Shown: positions 18,254 to 28,002, counted from the first letter of the stretch. The stretch: 64,000 bases of DNA from Desulfobulbus oligotrophicus (GCF_016446285.1 NZ_CP054140.1:1035501-1099500), one strand, 5' to 3'. Notes: generated from the sequence alone by a model not told the origin. Translations and numbers: made by a program.

Positions 18254-19363
18254 ATGACCGCTGGTGTCCATTTTGACCGTCTTGTCCGCCTGCAGGCGTC
18301 TTTGCGTCGGAAAAAAATTGATGCCCTGCTGGTTTCGCAACCCCACAACCGCCGGTACTTAAGCGGCTACACTGCACCGGATCACGGCATTCAGGAGACC
18401 AGCGGCTTTTTACTCATCCCCGGTGATGGGGAGCCGTATCTGCTGACTGACTCCCGGTTTACTCTCCAGGCTGAGGAAGAGGCCCCACTGTTTCAGGTGG
18501 TCATCTACAAGAAGGGGTTGTTGCCGCTGCTGGAGCGGTTACAAAAAACCATCGGGTTTCAGACCCTGGCCTTTGAAAGCGACTACTTTCTTTACTCGTC
18601 CTTTCGCAGACTGACAGACCTGTGCACCAAAAAAGGGTGGACATTACGGTCGGAGCGCGACCTGATCGAACAGATGCGGATGATTAAAGACGAACACGAA
18701 CTCCGGCTTCTGCGTCAGTCAACCGCATGCAATGAAAAAGTCTTTCAATCGGTGTACTCCACCATTGAACCGGGTATGACGGAGCGGGAGGTAGCCCTGG
18801 CCCTGGATGTGACCATGCGGGAAATGGGTGCCGAGGGGCCGAGTTTCGACACCATTGTCGCCTTTGGCACCAATGCCGCTAAGCCGCACGCCGTGCCCAC
18901 CGACCGCAAACTGCAGGTCAATGACCTGGTGTTGATCGATATGGGGCTTGTCTACAAAGGGTACTGTTCAGACATGACCCGCACCTTTGTTATCGGCACG
19001 CCTGATCAGATCTATCTGGATCGTCACCGCCTGGTTCGCAGGGCAATGCTGGCCGGTATGCAGGCTGTTCGAGCCGGAGTCACCGGCGCAGAGGTCGACC
19101 GGGCTGCACGCCGGGTCCTCATCGATGCGGGCTACGGGACTGTGTTCGGACATGGCCTGGGGCATGGTATCGGCATTGCTGTGCATGAGGAGCCCCGACT
19201 GTCACCACGTTGGCGCAGGAAGTTGAAGGCCGGCATGGTGGTCACGGTTGAGCCGGGTCTTTACCTGCCTGAATGGGGCGGTATTCGTCTTGAAAATGTG
19301 GTGATCGTCACCAGAGACGGCGGCGAGATCCTGAACCGGGACACCACCGGTCTTGATGTATAA
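18254..19363 (+). CDS. M24-family Xaa-Pro aminopeptidase
   Basis: A 369-residue cytosolic metalloaminopeptidase that removes N-terminal residues before proline. The creatinase-like N-terminal domain (1-130) contains RYLSGYTAPDHG. The C-terminal pita-bread domain has the metal ligands in LIDMGLVYKGYCSDMTRTF (two Asp), HGLGHGIGIAVHE (His), TVEPGLYLPEWGG (Glu) and RLEN (Glu). The frame stays open upstream to 18161 inside the previous gene. ATG 18254 is chosen because it follows that gene's stop directly and gives the family length. Confidence 0.93.
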   Translation: MTAGVHFDRLVRLQASLRRKKIDALLVSQPHNRRYLSGYTAPDHGIQETSGFLLIPGDGEPYLLTDSRFTLQAEEEAPLFQVVIYKKGLLPLLERLQKTIGFQTLAFESDYFLYSSFRRLTDLCTKKGWTLRSERDLIEQMRMIKDEHELRLLRQSTACNEKVFQSVYSTIEPGMTEREVALALDVTMREMGAEGPSFDTIVAFGTNAAKPHAVPTDRKLQVNDLVLIDMGLVYKGYCSDMTRTFVIGTPDQIYLDRHRLVRRAMLAGMQAVRAGVTGAEVDRAARRVLIDAGYGTVFGHGLGHGIGIAVHEEPRLSPRWRRKLKAGMVVTVEPGLYLPEWGGIRLENVVIVTRDGGEILNRDTTGLDV

Positions 19364-19403
19364 TGCCATTTCCAATGAATGAGTTGTAAACACCGGAGCC
19401 CGT

Positions 19404-20717
19404 ATGCCGACTAAATACTTCGTGCTCGATACCAATGTCCTGCTCCATAATAACGAAGCTGTCACCTGTTTTGCCGACAACACCGTGGTGCTGCCGATGA
19501 CGGTTATTGAAGAGCTGGACAAGTTCAAAAAGAACAACGATGAGTTGGGCCGTAACGCACGCAGCGCCATTCGTCACCTCGATCGGTTACGTGCCCAGGG
19601 CAGCCTGGGGAAAGGTGTTACGACCGATGATGGCGGCACAGTCCTGATCACCATGGAAAAAGAGGTGGATCACGGTACCTGCATTGATCTTGGTATCCCG
19701 GATAACCGTATTATTGCCACTGCATTCCGCCTGCTTCGGGAAGGTAAGCGGGTGATCTTTGTTTCCAAGGATATCAATGCCCGGCTTAAGGCCGATGCCC
19801 TGGGGATTGAAGTGCAGGATTTTGAAAGGGAGAAGGCTGATTTTGACCGGCTGTACACCGGTTGGCGGACCATCACGGTCGACGGTGCTGTCATTGACCG
19901 GCTTCACCGCGAAAAGATGCTGGAGCTGCCTGAAGAGTCTTTTGAGCCCAACGAGTTTATTCTTCTGCGCAACGGCGCCAACCAGCGTCAGACAAAGATC
20001 GGCCGGGCAACAGGTGCCACACGATTGCAGTCCCTTAACCCCGGCTATGAGAGTGCTTTTAATCTCCGACCACGGAGCATGGAGCAACGGATGGCGCTGG
20101 AACTGCTGATGGAGCCGTCTGTCTCCTTGGTGTCGCTCACCGGTCAGGCCGGTACCGGCAAAACTCTGCTGGCGCTCGCCGCCGGGCTTGCCAGTTCACT
20201 CCGGTCGGGTCGGTATGAAAGGCTGCTTGTCTCCAGGCCTGTTATTCCCCTTGGTCGCGACATCGGTTATCTGCCCGGTACAAAAGACGACAAGATGCAG
20301 TTTTGGATGCAACCGATTTTTGACAATCTCTCGTACCTGATGGGACTGACGAACGGCGGTAAACAGGATGCGGCCACTGAGTCGAGTATTAAACGGTTGA
20401 TTCGCGAAGATCGTATTGAACTTGAAGCGTTGACCTACATCCGTGGCCGCTCGATCTCGCGGCAGTACGTCATCATTGACGAGGCGCAAAACCTGACTCC
20501 CCATGAGGTCAAGACCATTATCAGTCGTGCCGGTGAGGGGACAAAGATGGTTTTGACCGGGGATCCTGAACAGATAGACAATCCCTATCTCGATGCCAGC
20601 AGTAATGGGTTGAGTTATACGGTGGAACGGCTTAAAAATCAGGAGGTTTGCGGCCATATCACGCTTACCCGTTCTGAGCGGAGCCGTTTAGCCTCCTTGG
20701 CCGCGGAATATCTATAA
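19404..20717 (+). CDS. PIN domain-PhoH family ATPase (YlaK type)
   Basis: A 437-residue fusion of an N-terminal PIN ribonuclease domain (KYFVLDTNVLLHN with later acidic residues, residues 1-140) and a C-terminal PhoH P-loop ATPase. The ATPase has Walker A GQAGTGKT and Walker B IIDEAQNLTPHEVK. Such PhoH2 proteins are sequence-specific RNA helicase/ribonucleases in characterised cases, possibly acting in RNA quality control. It starts 40 bp after the aminopeptidase in the same run. The domain call is firm, but the cellular role is known only for distant relatives. Confidence 0.93.
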   Translation: MPTKYFVLDTNVLLHNNEAVTCFADNTVVLPMTVIEELDKFKKNNDELGRNARSAIRHLDRLRAQGSLGKGVTTDDGGTVLITMEKEVDHGTCIDLGIPDNRIIATAFRLLREGKRVIFVSKDINARLKADALGIEVQDFEREKADFDRLYTGWRTITVDGAVIDRLHREKMLELPEESFEPNEFILLRNGANQRQTKIGRATGATRLQSLNPGYESAFNLRPRSMEQRMALELLMEPSVSLVSLTGQAGTGKTLLALAAGLASSLRSGRYERLLVSRPVIPLGRDIGYLPGTKDDKMQFWMQPIFDNLSYLMGLTNGGKQDAATESSIKRLIREDRIELEALTYIRGRSISRQYVIIDEAQNLTPHEVKTIISRAGEGTKMVLTGDPEQIDNPYLDASSNGLSYTVERLKNQEVCGHITLTRSERSRLASLAAEYL

Positions 20718-20750
20718 AATGCTGTGCCATTGTGGGCAGGGGAAGACACC

Positions 20751-21083
20751 ATGCGTCAGTACATGATCGATGAGATATCCTTTCTTGAATACGACAACCT
20801 TGACAGCTATCTGAAGAGAACTCTTAAACCAGGTGGCCTGGAAGGCGTTTTTTTTCTGCATATACCACCGGATCTTCTGGGAGCTGCGCAGTCGGGACAT
20901 GAGGAGTGCGGACCCTTTTACTGTGCCGTTGTCCTTGAGCAGACGTCCGTCCGGTTCGAACTTCTGATACGCAGCGCCAGTAACATGCACTGTTCCTGCA
21001 TTGCCCGGGCAACACCTGCCCAGCGGCAGTTCATTCTTGATTTTGCCGATCACATGCTGGCAGAGGAGATGATCCAGGCATGA
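20751..21083 (+). CDS. small conserved hypothetical protein
   Basis: A 110-residue protein beginning MRQYMIDEISFLEYDNLDSY. A central beta-rich segment (GVFFLHIPPDLLG...FYCAVVLEQTSVRFELLIRS) is followed by MHCSCIARATPAQRQFILDFADHML. It has three cysteines, two of them in CSC, and no membrane helix. It is not recognised. Its stop overlaps the pyrF start by four bases, so it is co-translated with pyrF; this may be an incidental operon position. ATG 20751 follows a GGGGAAG site. Confidence 0.7.
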   Translation: MRQYMIDEISFLEYDNLDSYLKRTLKPGGLEGVFFLHIPPDLLGAAQSGHEECGPFYCAVVLEQTSVRFELLIRSASNMHCSCIARATPAQRQFILDFADHMLAEEMIQA

Positions 21084-21796
21084 ACAGAGTAGAGGTCCCG
21101 CTGCATGAGCGGATCATTTTCGCCCTGGATCTGGCCAATCCTGCCGAGGCGTTGCAGTTGGTTGATCAGCTTGCCGATCACATTCGTTTTTTCAAGGTCG
21201 GTCTGCAGCTGTTTTTTGCAGGCGGCTGGCCGGTGGTGGAGTATATCGTTGCCAAGGGCTGTAAAGTTATGCTTGACCTTAAGCTGTACGATATCCCGAC
21301 CACGGTGCGTCTTGCGGTTCAACAATTCGCCGATCGGGGTATTACCTTTACAACGGTGCATGGGTATGGACCGGTGGTAGAAGCGGCACTGGCGGCGGAC
21401 ACCGGTGTCCGGATCCTGGCCGTCACCGTCCTCACCAGCTTTGGCAGTGAACAGTTACAGGAGTTGAACTATACGGGAACAGTGGATGATCTTGTTGTGC
21501 AGCGGGCCGGAGCAGCGTTGCGCCTGGGATGCCATGGATTAGTCTGCTCAGCACGTGAAGCCGCCCTGCTCAGGAGCCGGTTTGGAGAGAAGGGTGTCAT
21601 AGTGACGCCGGGCATTCGTCCTGTGGGCAGTGAACCCGGTGACCAGCAGCGAACAGCCACGCCGGGACAGGCCATCATCAACGGTGCCGATTACCTGGTT
21701 ATCGGCCGACCCATCCGTGACGCTGACAACCGCGAACAGTATATTGCTGCCTTGCAAAGGGAAATTGCCAACGCCTTATCCCCTGAACCCCAATGA
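21080..21796 (+). CDS. pyrF: orotidine 5'-phosphate decarboxylase
   Basis: It decarboxylates OMP to UMP, the last step of de novo pyrimidine synthesis. The 238-residue TIM barrel has IIFALDLANPAEA, FFKVGLQLFFAGG, the catalytic D-x-K-x-x-D in LDLKLYDIPTT, TVHGYG, GVIVTPGIRP and the phosphate-binding DYLVIGRPIRDA. It belongs to group I. Overlap with the upstream small gene (ATGA) and 15 bp to the nitroreductase indicate one transcript. Confidence 0.97.
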   Translation: MNRVEVPLHERIIFALDLANPAEALQLVDQLADHIRFFKVGLQLFFAGGWPVVEYIVAKGCKVMLDLKLYDIPTTVRLAVQQFADRGITFTTVHGYGPVVEAALAADTGVRILAVTVLTSFGSEQLQELNYTGTVDDLVVQRAGAALRLGCHGLVCSAREAALLRSRFGEKGVIVTPGIRPVGSEPGDQQRTATPGQAIINGADYLVIGRPIRDADNREQYIAALQREIANALSPEPQ

Positions 21797-21811
21797 CAGA
21801 TGAGGTTTTTC

Positions 21812-22345
21812 ATGTTGATCGATCTTTTACGTGTCCGCAGAAGTATCCGCCGCTTCACCGATCAGCCGATTGAGCCTGAAAAGGTGAGCCTTCTTGTGGA
21901 GGCGGCTCTCCGGGCTCCCTCTTCCAAAGGCATTAATCCATGGGAGTTTATAGTTGTGACAGAGCAGTCCATGCTGGAGCAGTTGGCAGTGGCCAAAGCC
22001 CACAGCGCCGGTTTCTTAGCGGGTGCTCCTCTGGCAATCGTAGTCTGTGCCGACAGCACAAAAAGTGATGTCTGGGTGGAGGACGCAGCCATTGCCACGA
22101 CTCTCATTCACCTGCAGGCCGCTGATCTCGGCCTGGGCAGTTGCTGGGTTCAGATCCGACTGCGGCAACGCGAAGACGGCACTGATGCACAGCTCTATCT
22201 GGCTGATGTACTTGGTTTGCCTCCCAACATGATGGTCTTGGCCATCGTCGGTATCGGATATCCGGTGCAGAGCAAAAAGGGGCATCCCCCTTCCTCCCTT
22301 GGTTTGAACCAGGTCAGTTACGAACGTTTCGGTCAACGCAAATAA
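21812..22345 (+). CDS. nitroreductase-family FMN oxidoreductase
   Basis: A 177-residue flavoprotein of the short nitroreductase family. The FMN phosphate-binding RRSIRRFTDQPI and APSSKGINPWEFIVV occur near the N-terminus, and GLGSCWVQIR and GYPVQSKKGHPP are in the later half. The native substrate is unknown; relatives use NAD(P)H to reduce quinones, nitroaromatics or flavin. A start at 21800 is possible, but ATG 21812 is better because GAGG lies 6 bp before it. It is the last gene of the run begun at rsmB. Confidence 0.85.
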   Translation: MLIDLLRVRRSIRRFTDQPIEPEKVSLLVEAALRAPSSKGINPWEFIVVTEQSMLEQLAVAKAHSAGFLAGAPLAIVVCADSTKSDVWVEDAAIATTLIHLQAADLGLGSCWVQIRLRQREDGTDAQLYLADVLGLPPNMMVLAIVGIGYPVQSKKGHPPSSLGLNQVSYERFGQRK

Positions 22346-23117
22346 CGGGTTGATCGTGGTCACAGGACACAGCCGCCACTGCTGATCGTTGTGAACGATG
22401 CAACCTGCAGCCGGTGATGCGCCCGGCCGCATGTTTGTTTCCAGTAGAACGGTATCATCATCCAACAGGGTGGGATATCCACCCTGTCAGCAACACCTTC
22501 CCCTCTCTTCGCCCACCTGTACATGCACTGTTGTCAGCTCCTTTAAAGGCCGGCTGGTGCAGGAAAATGAGTGGAGCGTCTGTTATTTGCTGTTCATACC
22601 TTGATTTTGTTTTCCTCCTTGTGCGATAATACCTTGAAGTTTGAATTTCGTACTTTGGCGGCACATTCTGACCTTTCGATCAGGCAGGCGCTGCCAAGGT
22701 AAAGAGATCGGCCTGGTATAGGGAGGATGCTCTGCTGCTTGTCAGCGAACCCCCAAAGCCCATCCAGGTCACCCATGGTAGAAAAAGAGCTGTTGATAAC
22801 CGGGTATCCCTGCTCAGGCTGATCAGCCGGGACGTGCGGTTGATCACGGGTCTGCCGGAGGCTGGAGCAGGGCGTGCAGGTGTGCTGAGTGCAGAGAGTG
22901 CCTGCCGCTCTGCCTGTTTGCAGCGGCTCGTACTGCTGATATCACGACTTCTGTGAAAAGCCGGTTCACGCTCCAGGGCTTTGCCGGGTCGGCAGTTCGT
23001 TGCCGCGCGGGTAGCATGGCCTCTGTAAGGAAACATATTGTACGAACAACCATCGAGCAGTATCAGCCCACTTTGCTCGAAGAACACTGGCAGGTTTATT
23101 TTACTCAGGTGGGAATT
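22346..23117 (+). other. 772-bp gene-free interval with a possible promoter and long leader or ncRNA
   Basis: No reading frame here looks like a protein. A fair sigma-70-like promoter is visible at 22601-22630 (TTGATT, 18 bp, GATAAT). It would start a transcript near 22637 that runs about 480 nt before the next ATG. The stretch 22640-22990 is GC-rich, with several local inverted repeats such as GCAGAG...GCTCTGC. I could not match it to 6S RNA, tmRNA, SRP RNA or a known riboswitch by eye. No clear terminator was seen before the zinc-ribbon gene. Confidence 0.4.
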
Positions 23118-23867
23118 ATGCGTTGCCCTAAATGTGGTTTTATTTCGTTTGATCATCTGGAAATGTGCAAAAAATGTCATAAATCCCTGGCGGATCTTCA
23201 GGCGGTATTAAACGGTACCACCTATGATGCTGCTCCGCCGGAATTCCTGGCTTTTGTCCCTGGTGGAGGAGGGCAGATTGCTTTTGAAGAGGGGTTGAGC
23301 GAAGAGATGGAATCAGTTTCACCTGTGACTGACAGGCAGGAGATGGAATTCGAAGAGAAAGAAGAGGTGGTTTTTTCTCTTGATGATGCACCTTCTTTTG
23401 AGGAACCCAGAAAAGAAATCGAATTTCCCGACGGTATTGACAGTGTGCTGTTGGATCTGAATGATGAGCCGGAAGAGCTTGCAAAAGATGAGCTTGCCCT
23501 TCATGTTGAGGAACCGGAAGAGGATGAGGCATCGTTACCTTCCGTTGATTTTGCCGACTTGGATATTTCCGATTTGGCACCATCGGCTCAAGAGACCTCT
23601 GAAGTCATTCATTTTGAAGAAGCAGCAGTGCGCAGCGACGTGAAGCCGGAGACGCCCCAGCCTTCTTCTGCTGCCGGTCCTGAAGACATTCACGAAAAAG
23701 TGGAACTGGAGGATCTCAATATCAGCGGGCTTGATCTTGATATCCCCGCCAAGCTTGTCATCGGCAGTGCGGCAGGCAAACGTTTGCAGCCATCCGTCAG
23801 AACCGGAACAGCTCTGGATAAATTTGACATCAATCTGGGTGAGTTGTTCAGCAATAACAAGAACTGA
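23118..23867 (+). CDS. zinc-ribbon protein with long acidic tail, unknown function
   Basis: A 249-residue protein. The N-terminus MRCPKCGFISFDHLEMCKKC is a CxxC...CxxC zinc ribbon. The remaining 220 residues are strongly acidic and low in complexity, with repeated D/E-L patterns such as VDFADLDISDLAP and EDLNISGLDLD. It looks disordered, with short repeated hydrophobic motifs. The frame is open upstream to 22953, but ATG 23118 begins the zinc ribbon and follows GGTGGG. No membrane helix. It is a type often seen in Desulfobacterota and the role is not known. Confidence 0.7.
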   Translation: MRCPKCGFISFDHLEMCKKCHKSLADLQAVLNGTTYDAAPPEFLAFVPGGGGQIAFEEGLSEEMESVSPVTDRQEMEFEEKEEVVFSLDDAPSFEEPRKEIEFPDGIDSVLLDLNDEPEELAKDELALHVEEPEEDEASLPSVDFADLDISDLAPSAQETSEVIHFEEAAVRSDVKPETPQPSSAAGPEDIHEKVELEDLNISGLDLDIPAKLVIGSAAGKRLQPSVRTGTALDKFDINLGELFSNNKN

Positions 23868-24062
23868 CAACCTGCTATAGAACGCAAAATGAACAGGTTG
23901 ATGTCCCCGGAGGCCTGTCTGGATTATTTTGTTGATAAACATGACAGAGTCATAGTAGTCTCAACGGTCAGACAATAGAAAAATTCCGCTTTATTAAACG
24001 GTCAGGTGCCTGTTTAATATTTCGTTTTATCCTTTATCTTCCTGTTGTGCAGAGAGCTCGCA

Positions 24063-25211
24063 GTGCACATTTCTAAATTTGCCATTCCTGAGATTATTTT
24101 TGGCCGGGGCAGCCTCAACTATGCCGGGCAGTGTGCCCGCAGTCTGGGTGCTAAAAAAGCGTTTGTTGTGAGTGATGAGGGGATTGAAGAGGCCGGCTGG
24201 TTGCAGCACCTGTTGGATGTTCTGGACAGTGAGGGAGTGAAGTGGATCTATTACTCCGGCGTGCTCTCCAATCCCCGTGACTATCAGGTTGAGCAGGGTG
24301 CCGAATTTTATCTGAAAAATGATGCGGATGTCATCATCGCCATTGGTGGAGGCAGTGTCCTTGATACGGCTAAGGGGGTGGCGATTATAGCCAGCAACGG
24401 CGGTAAAATAAAGGACTATGAAGGGGCAAACCGTGTGCCGCGACCTCTGCCGCCGATGCTGCTGATCACCACCACTGCGGGTAATGGCTCGGATATCAGC
24501 CAATTCTGCATCATTACCGACATGGAGCGGAAGGTGAAGATGTCCATTATCACCCGAACGCTGGTGCCGAACATCTCAATTGTTGATCCACTGATCTTGC
24601 AGACCAAGACAGAATCTCTCATTGTCGAGTCAGCAGTGGATGCCCTGGCCCATGCCATTGAAGCGTATATGTCACGTATTGCCTCACCGTTTACGGAGAT
24701 GCATTCCTTAAAAGCCATTGATCTTATTCTCGATCACCTGCAGCCTGCGGTGAAATCGCGCTCTTTAGATGCGCTGGAGCAGCTGAGCATTGCTTCGGTT
24801 TCGGCGTCCATGGCCTTCAGTAACGCCGGGCTCGGTGCCGAGCATGCCCTGGCCCATTCGCTGGGCGGGCATTTTGATATGCGTCATGGTGTTGTCCATC
24901 CTATTCTCCTACCATCTGTTATGCGGTTTAACCTGCCCTTTAATACCCGAAAAACGGCTGAAATAGGCAAGGTCATCTTAAAGGGACAGGCTGCCACTGA
25001 TCAGGAAACCGCCCAAAAGGGAATTGACAGGCTTGAAGAATTTTTTGCCTCTTTTAACGTACCGCTCCGCCTGCAGCAGATGGTCCCGGTACAGGATAAA
25101 TCGACCCTCACCTCTCTTTGTCAGCTGGCAGTCCAGGATGCCTGCAATCTGACCAATCCTAAACCGGCTACCCAGAGAGAGTTTATGCAGATTCTGGACG
25201 AGGTGTGGTGA
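24063..25211 (+). CDS. iron-containing alcohol dehydrogenase (group III)
   Basis: It oxidises or reduces short-chain alcohols and aldehydes with NAD(P). The 382-residue protein has the nucleotide loop IIAIGGGSVLDTAKG and ITTTAGNGSD. The metal ligands lie in VDALAHAIEAY (Asp, His), LAHSLGGHFDMRHG (two His) and the tail QDACNLTNP. It probably starts at GTG 24063 after AGAGAG; TTG 24045 is an alternative. It forms an operon with the histidine kinase, whose ATG overlaps its stop by one base. That links this enzyme with the downstream two-component system. It is a paralogue of the broken gene at 28069. Confidence 0.92.
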   Translation: MHISKFAIPEIIFGRGSLNYAGQCARSLGAKKAFVVSDEGIEEAGWLQHLLDVLDSEGVKWIYYSGVLSNPRDYQVEQGAEFYLKNDADVIIAIGGGSVLDTAKGVAIIASNGGKIKDYEGANRVPRPLPPMLLITTTAGNGSDISQFCIITDMERKVKMSIITRTLVPNISIVDPLILQTKTESLIVESAVDALAHAIEAYMSRIASPFTEMHSLKAIDLILDHLQPAVKSRSLDALEQLSIASVSASMAFSNAGLGAEHALAHSLGGHFDMRHGVVHPILLPSVMRFNLPFNTRKTAEIGKVILKGQAATDQETAQKGIDRLEEFFASFNVPLRLQQMVPVQDKSTLTSLCQLAVQDACNLTNPKPATQREFMQILDEVW

Positions 25212-26398
25212 TGCGTCACATAACCACCCTGGCAGATCTTATCGGCATTGAGCATTGCAAGGTCGGCTTTTATCAGGAAGTGCAGACCAAGATCGAGCTG
25301 CTGAAGAATTCCAACCGAGAACTGGAGGAAAAACGAAAAGAAAATCAAGCGCTTCTCGATGGGATTACTGATCTTATGGTAGTACTGTCGGATCGGTTGA
25401 TTATCCAGCGGGTGAATCATGTTTTCATGGAATGGTTTCCCTATGAATACCCTGTTGGTCGACACTGTTTCGATATCTTTCGAGGACAACAGGAACCCTG
25501 TGAGCATTGTCCTGTTTTACAGGCGCTGGATCGGGACGAAGTGGTCAAGGATCTGTGTATTATAAAGATAAAAGGTGAGTTCAAACACTATGAAATTGTC
25601 GCCTCTCCCCTGAAAATCGGCCGGTTCGGGGAGCGACAGGTCCTGCTGTTTAAACGGGATGTGACCCTGGAAAAGAAGTTTCAGGCGCAGTTTTATCAGG
25701 CCGAGAAGATGGCAACCGTCGGCGTGCTGGCAGCCGGGGTAGCGCATGAAATCAACAACCCTTTAACAGCGATACACGGGTTTGCCCAGGGGCTTAAAAA
25801 GAGGCTGGATCGTCTTGAAGAAAAGATCGACAGTGCCGTCTACGATGATTTTTGTGAATATACCGATACAATCATGCAGGAGTGTATGCGCTGTCGGGAC
25901 ATTGTGCAGACGCTGCTCACCTTCAGCCGGCCGGTCAGCTCCGGCATGGCTCCTCTTGACCTGAACCAGTGTGTCGTTGACACACTTTTTATCCTTAAAC
26001 CATGGTTAAAAGAACGGTCCCGGGTGACGGTAAACACCACGTTAAGTAATCGCACTATTTTTATAGAAGGTGATGAGTCACAGTTGAAACAGGTTATTAT
26101 AAATCTGTTGACCAACGCCTTTGACGCCATAGAGGGTGAGGGAGTCGTGCAGATCACCACTCGTGCCGGTGATGTCGGCAGCGAGTTGGTGATCGAGGAC
26201 AGTGGCTGCGGTATTCCTGAGGAACTGAAAGAAAAGCTTTTTGAGCCTTTTTTTACGACAAAAGCTGTCGGTAAAGGCATCGGCATCGGCTTGTCCACCT
26301 GCTACACTATCGTTAAACAGCATGGAGGAAGGATCTTTGTTACCAGCGTGGAAGGGACAGGTTCAACGTTTACCATTACCTTTCCGGCAGGAGCATAA
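25211..26398 (+). CDS. PAS-domain histidine kinase (NtrB-like, soluble)
   Basis: A 395-residue sensor kinase without membrane helices, so it senses a cytoplasmic signal. Residues 15-50 form a coiled coil. A PAS domain (about 50-150) holds a C-x2-C-P motif in QQEPCEHCPVL that could bind metal or respond to redox state. The HisKA motif GVLAAGVAHEINNPLTAIHG carries the phospho-His. The HATPase_c domain has LTNAFDAI (N box), EDSGCGIP (G1) and GKGIGIGLSTCYTI (G2). It lies between the Fe-ADH and its likely partner regulator, 5 bp upstream of the latter. Confidence 0.93.
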   Translation: MRHITTLADLIGIEHCKVGFYQEVQTKIELLKNSNRELEEKRKENQALLDGITDLMVVLSDRLIIQRVNHVFMEWFPYEYPVGRHCFDIFRGQQEPCEHCPVLQALDRDEVVKDLCIIKIKGEFKHYEIVASPLKIGRFGERQVLLFKRDVTLEKKFQAQFYQAEKMATVGVLAAGVAHEINNPLTAIHGFAQGLKKRLDRLEEKIDSAVYDDFCEYTDTIMQECMRCRDIVQTLLTFSRPVSSGMAPLDLNQCVVDTLFILKPWLKERSRVTVNTTLSNRTIFIEGDESQLKQVIINLLTNAFDAIEGEGVVQITTRAGDVGSELVIEDSGCGIPEELKEKLFEPFFTTKAVGKGIGIGLSTCYTIVKQHGGRIFVTSVEGTGSTFTITFPAGA

Positions 26399-26403
26399 AG
26401 CTG

Positions 26404-27741
26404 ATGCAGCAGCAGGCATACTCAGTGCTGGTGATTGACGATGAGGAGTCCATCAGGCGTCTTTTGGAGAAAGAGTTGTCCAATGAGAGACGAGCGATCA
26501 CAACCGCCGCCGATGCTGTCTCGGCCTTAACGACGATGCGAAGTCATTGGTTTGATGTGATTCTTATGGATCTGCGCCTGCCGGATGTATCGGGCCTGGA
26601 CTTGCTGATTCAGACCCGGGAACTGGCTCCGCATACCGAAGTCATCATGGTGACCGGTCATGGTGATATCGATATTGCCGTAGAGGCCATGAAGCTTGGC
26701 GCCTATGATTTCATCCGCAAACCGTTTCATCTGGATCGGCTCGATCTGCTCGTTGAAAGGGCACATCACCGGGTACAGCTGGCTCGCGAAAACGATCGCT
26801 TGCGACATAATGCGGACAACAGTTTGCAGTCAGTGCGATTTATCGGCAACTCGCAGATTATCAGCGAAATTCAGTTTCTCATCAAGAAGGTCGCCCCGGC
26901 AAAAATTCCCGTGTTGATTACCGGAGAGTCCGGTGTTGGCAAAGATGTGGTGGCACGTGCTATTCATCAGGGTTCTCCCCTGTCTGTAAGCCCCATGGTG
27001 GTAAAAAACTGCGCCTCTTTGCAAAAGGAACTGGCGCGCAGCGAGTTGTTCGGGCATGTTAAAGGAGCGTTTACCGGTGCCGATGTGTCACAGGAGGGAC
27101 TGTTGTCCTTTGCGCACGGCAGTACGCTGTTTCTTGACGAAATCGGTGAGTTGCCCCTTGAGGTGCAGGCCTCGTTGCTCAGGGTCCTGGAAACCGGCAG
27201 TTATCGTCGGGTGGGGGAAAAAGAGGAACGAACCGTTGATATCCGGTTTGTTTTTGCCACGAACCGTCACCTGCAGGAAGAGGTGGAGCAGGGGCGTTTC
27301 AATGAGGCGTTGTTTCACCGGATCAACGCCTTTAATATTCATGTCCCTTCTCTCAGACGACGGAAGGAGGATATTCCGCTTCTGGTTGATTATTTTCTGG
27401 CAACCCTCGGGACCGACCAGATTCGTTATCGTGTGGTTGACAGTGCCATGGATTGTATCCTCAACTACAACTGGCCCGGCAATATCCGGGAGCTGCGCAA
27501 CGTGATCGAACGTTCCATCATTCTTGCGGAAAACGGTATGATCACTGAACGCTGTCTGCCGGGAGAGTTGATTGAATCGGCGGAGACCGAAGGGAGTGCT
27601 CTTTCCCTGGAGTCCATTGAAAAACAGCATATTCTCAAATTACTGAATGCCCATGGCGGCAACCGTCAAAAAACTGCGGAAGTTTTAGGAATCAGTCGTA
27701 AAACCCTGTACCGTAAACTGCAGCAGTATTCCATCAGTTAA
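26404..27741 (+). CDS. NtrC-family sigma-54-dependent response regulator
   Basis: A 445-residue activator. The receiver domain (1-120) has VIDDEES, the phospho-acceptor Asp in [10 protein letters not shown], and RKPFH. The AAA+ domain has Walker A GESGVGKD, the sigma-54-contacting GAFTGA loop in [12 protein letters not shown], and Walker [11 protein letters not shown]. The C-terminal Fis-type helix-turn-helix ([22 protein letters not shown]) binds DNA. It should act with the kinase upstream. Two perfect palindromes and a sigma-54 promoter immediately downstream make the next alcohol dehydrogenase gene its probable target. Confidence 0.96.
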   Translation: MQQQAYSVLVIDDEESIRRLLEKELSNERRAITTAADAVSALTTMRSHWFDVILMDLRLPDVSGLDLLIQTRELAPHTEVIMVTGHGDIDIAVEAMKLGAYDFIRKPFHLDRLDLLVERAHHRVQLARENDRLRHNADNSLQSVRFIGNSQIISEIQFLIKKVAPAKIPVLITGESGVGKDVVARAIHQGSPLSVSPMVVKNCASLQKELARSELFGHVKGAFTGADVSQEGLLSFAHGSTLFLDEIGELPLEVQASLLRVLETGSYRRVGEKEERTVDIRFVFATNRHLQEEVEQGRFNEALFHRINAFNIHVPSLRRRKEDIPLLVDYFLATLGTDQIRYRVVDSAMDCILNYNWPGNIRELRNVIERSIILAENGMITERCLPGELIESAETEGSALSLESIEKQHILKLLNAHGGNRQKTAEVLGISRKTLYRKLQQYSIS

Positions 27742-27796
27742 GGTTGTATCTTCACCAGAGCCGTTAGCTCGAAATTCTGCAGGCATTGTTTTTTCC

Positions 27797-27842
27797 GGGT
27801 CAACATGACCCATTCGTGAACTGTTCAGGGTCATATTGACCC
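27797..27842. promoter_or_regulatory. two 15-bp palindromes, probable upstream activating sites for the NtrC-type regulator
   Basis: GGGTCAACATGACCC (27797-27811) and GGGTCATATTGACCC (27828-27842) are both perfect 6-3-6 inverted repeats. Their centres are 31 bp apart, about three helical turns, so two dimers would sit on one face of the DNA. They lie 145-190 bp upstream of a sigma-54 promoter and 56 bp downstream of the regulator gene, the standard enhancer geometry. Binding by the regulator at 26404 is inferred. Confidence 0.8.
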
Positions 27843-27986
27843 GACTGCTCTAAGTTCTCTTTTTATTGAGATCTTTTCCCCATTTACAGCGTTATTGTCT
27901 CCATTGGCCACGATGATCGGGATGATCTGTCAGAAGAGCGGATGGGCTCATTTTGCTAACATACTGAAAATATAGAACATTTATTC

Positions 27987-28002
27987 TGGCATGGGAAGTG
28001 CT
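27987..28002 (+). promoter_or_regulatory. sigma-54 promoter
   Basis: TGGCATGGGAAGTGCT fits the -24/-12 consensus (TGGCAY-N5-TTGCW) at all key positions: GG and GC are correctly spaced and the last base is T. It lies 67 bp upstream of the ATG of the second Fe-alcohol dehydrogenase and downstream of the palindromic activator sites. Confidence 0.88.
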
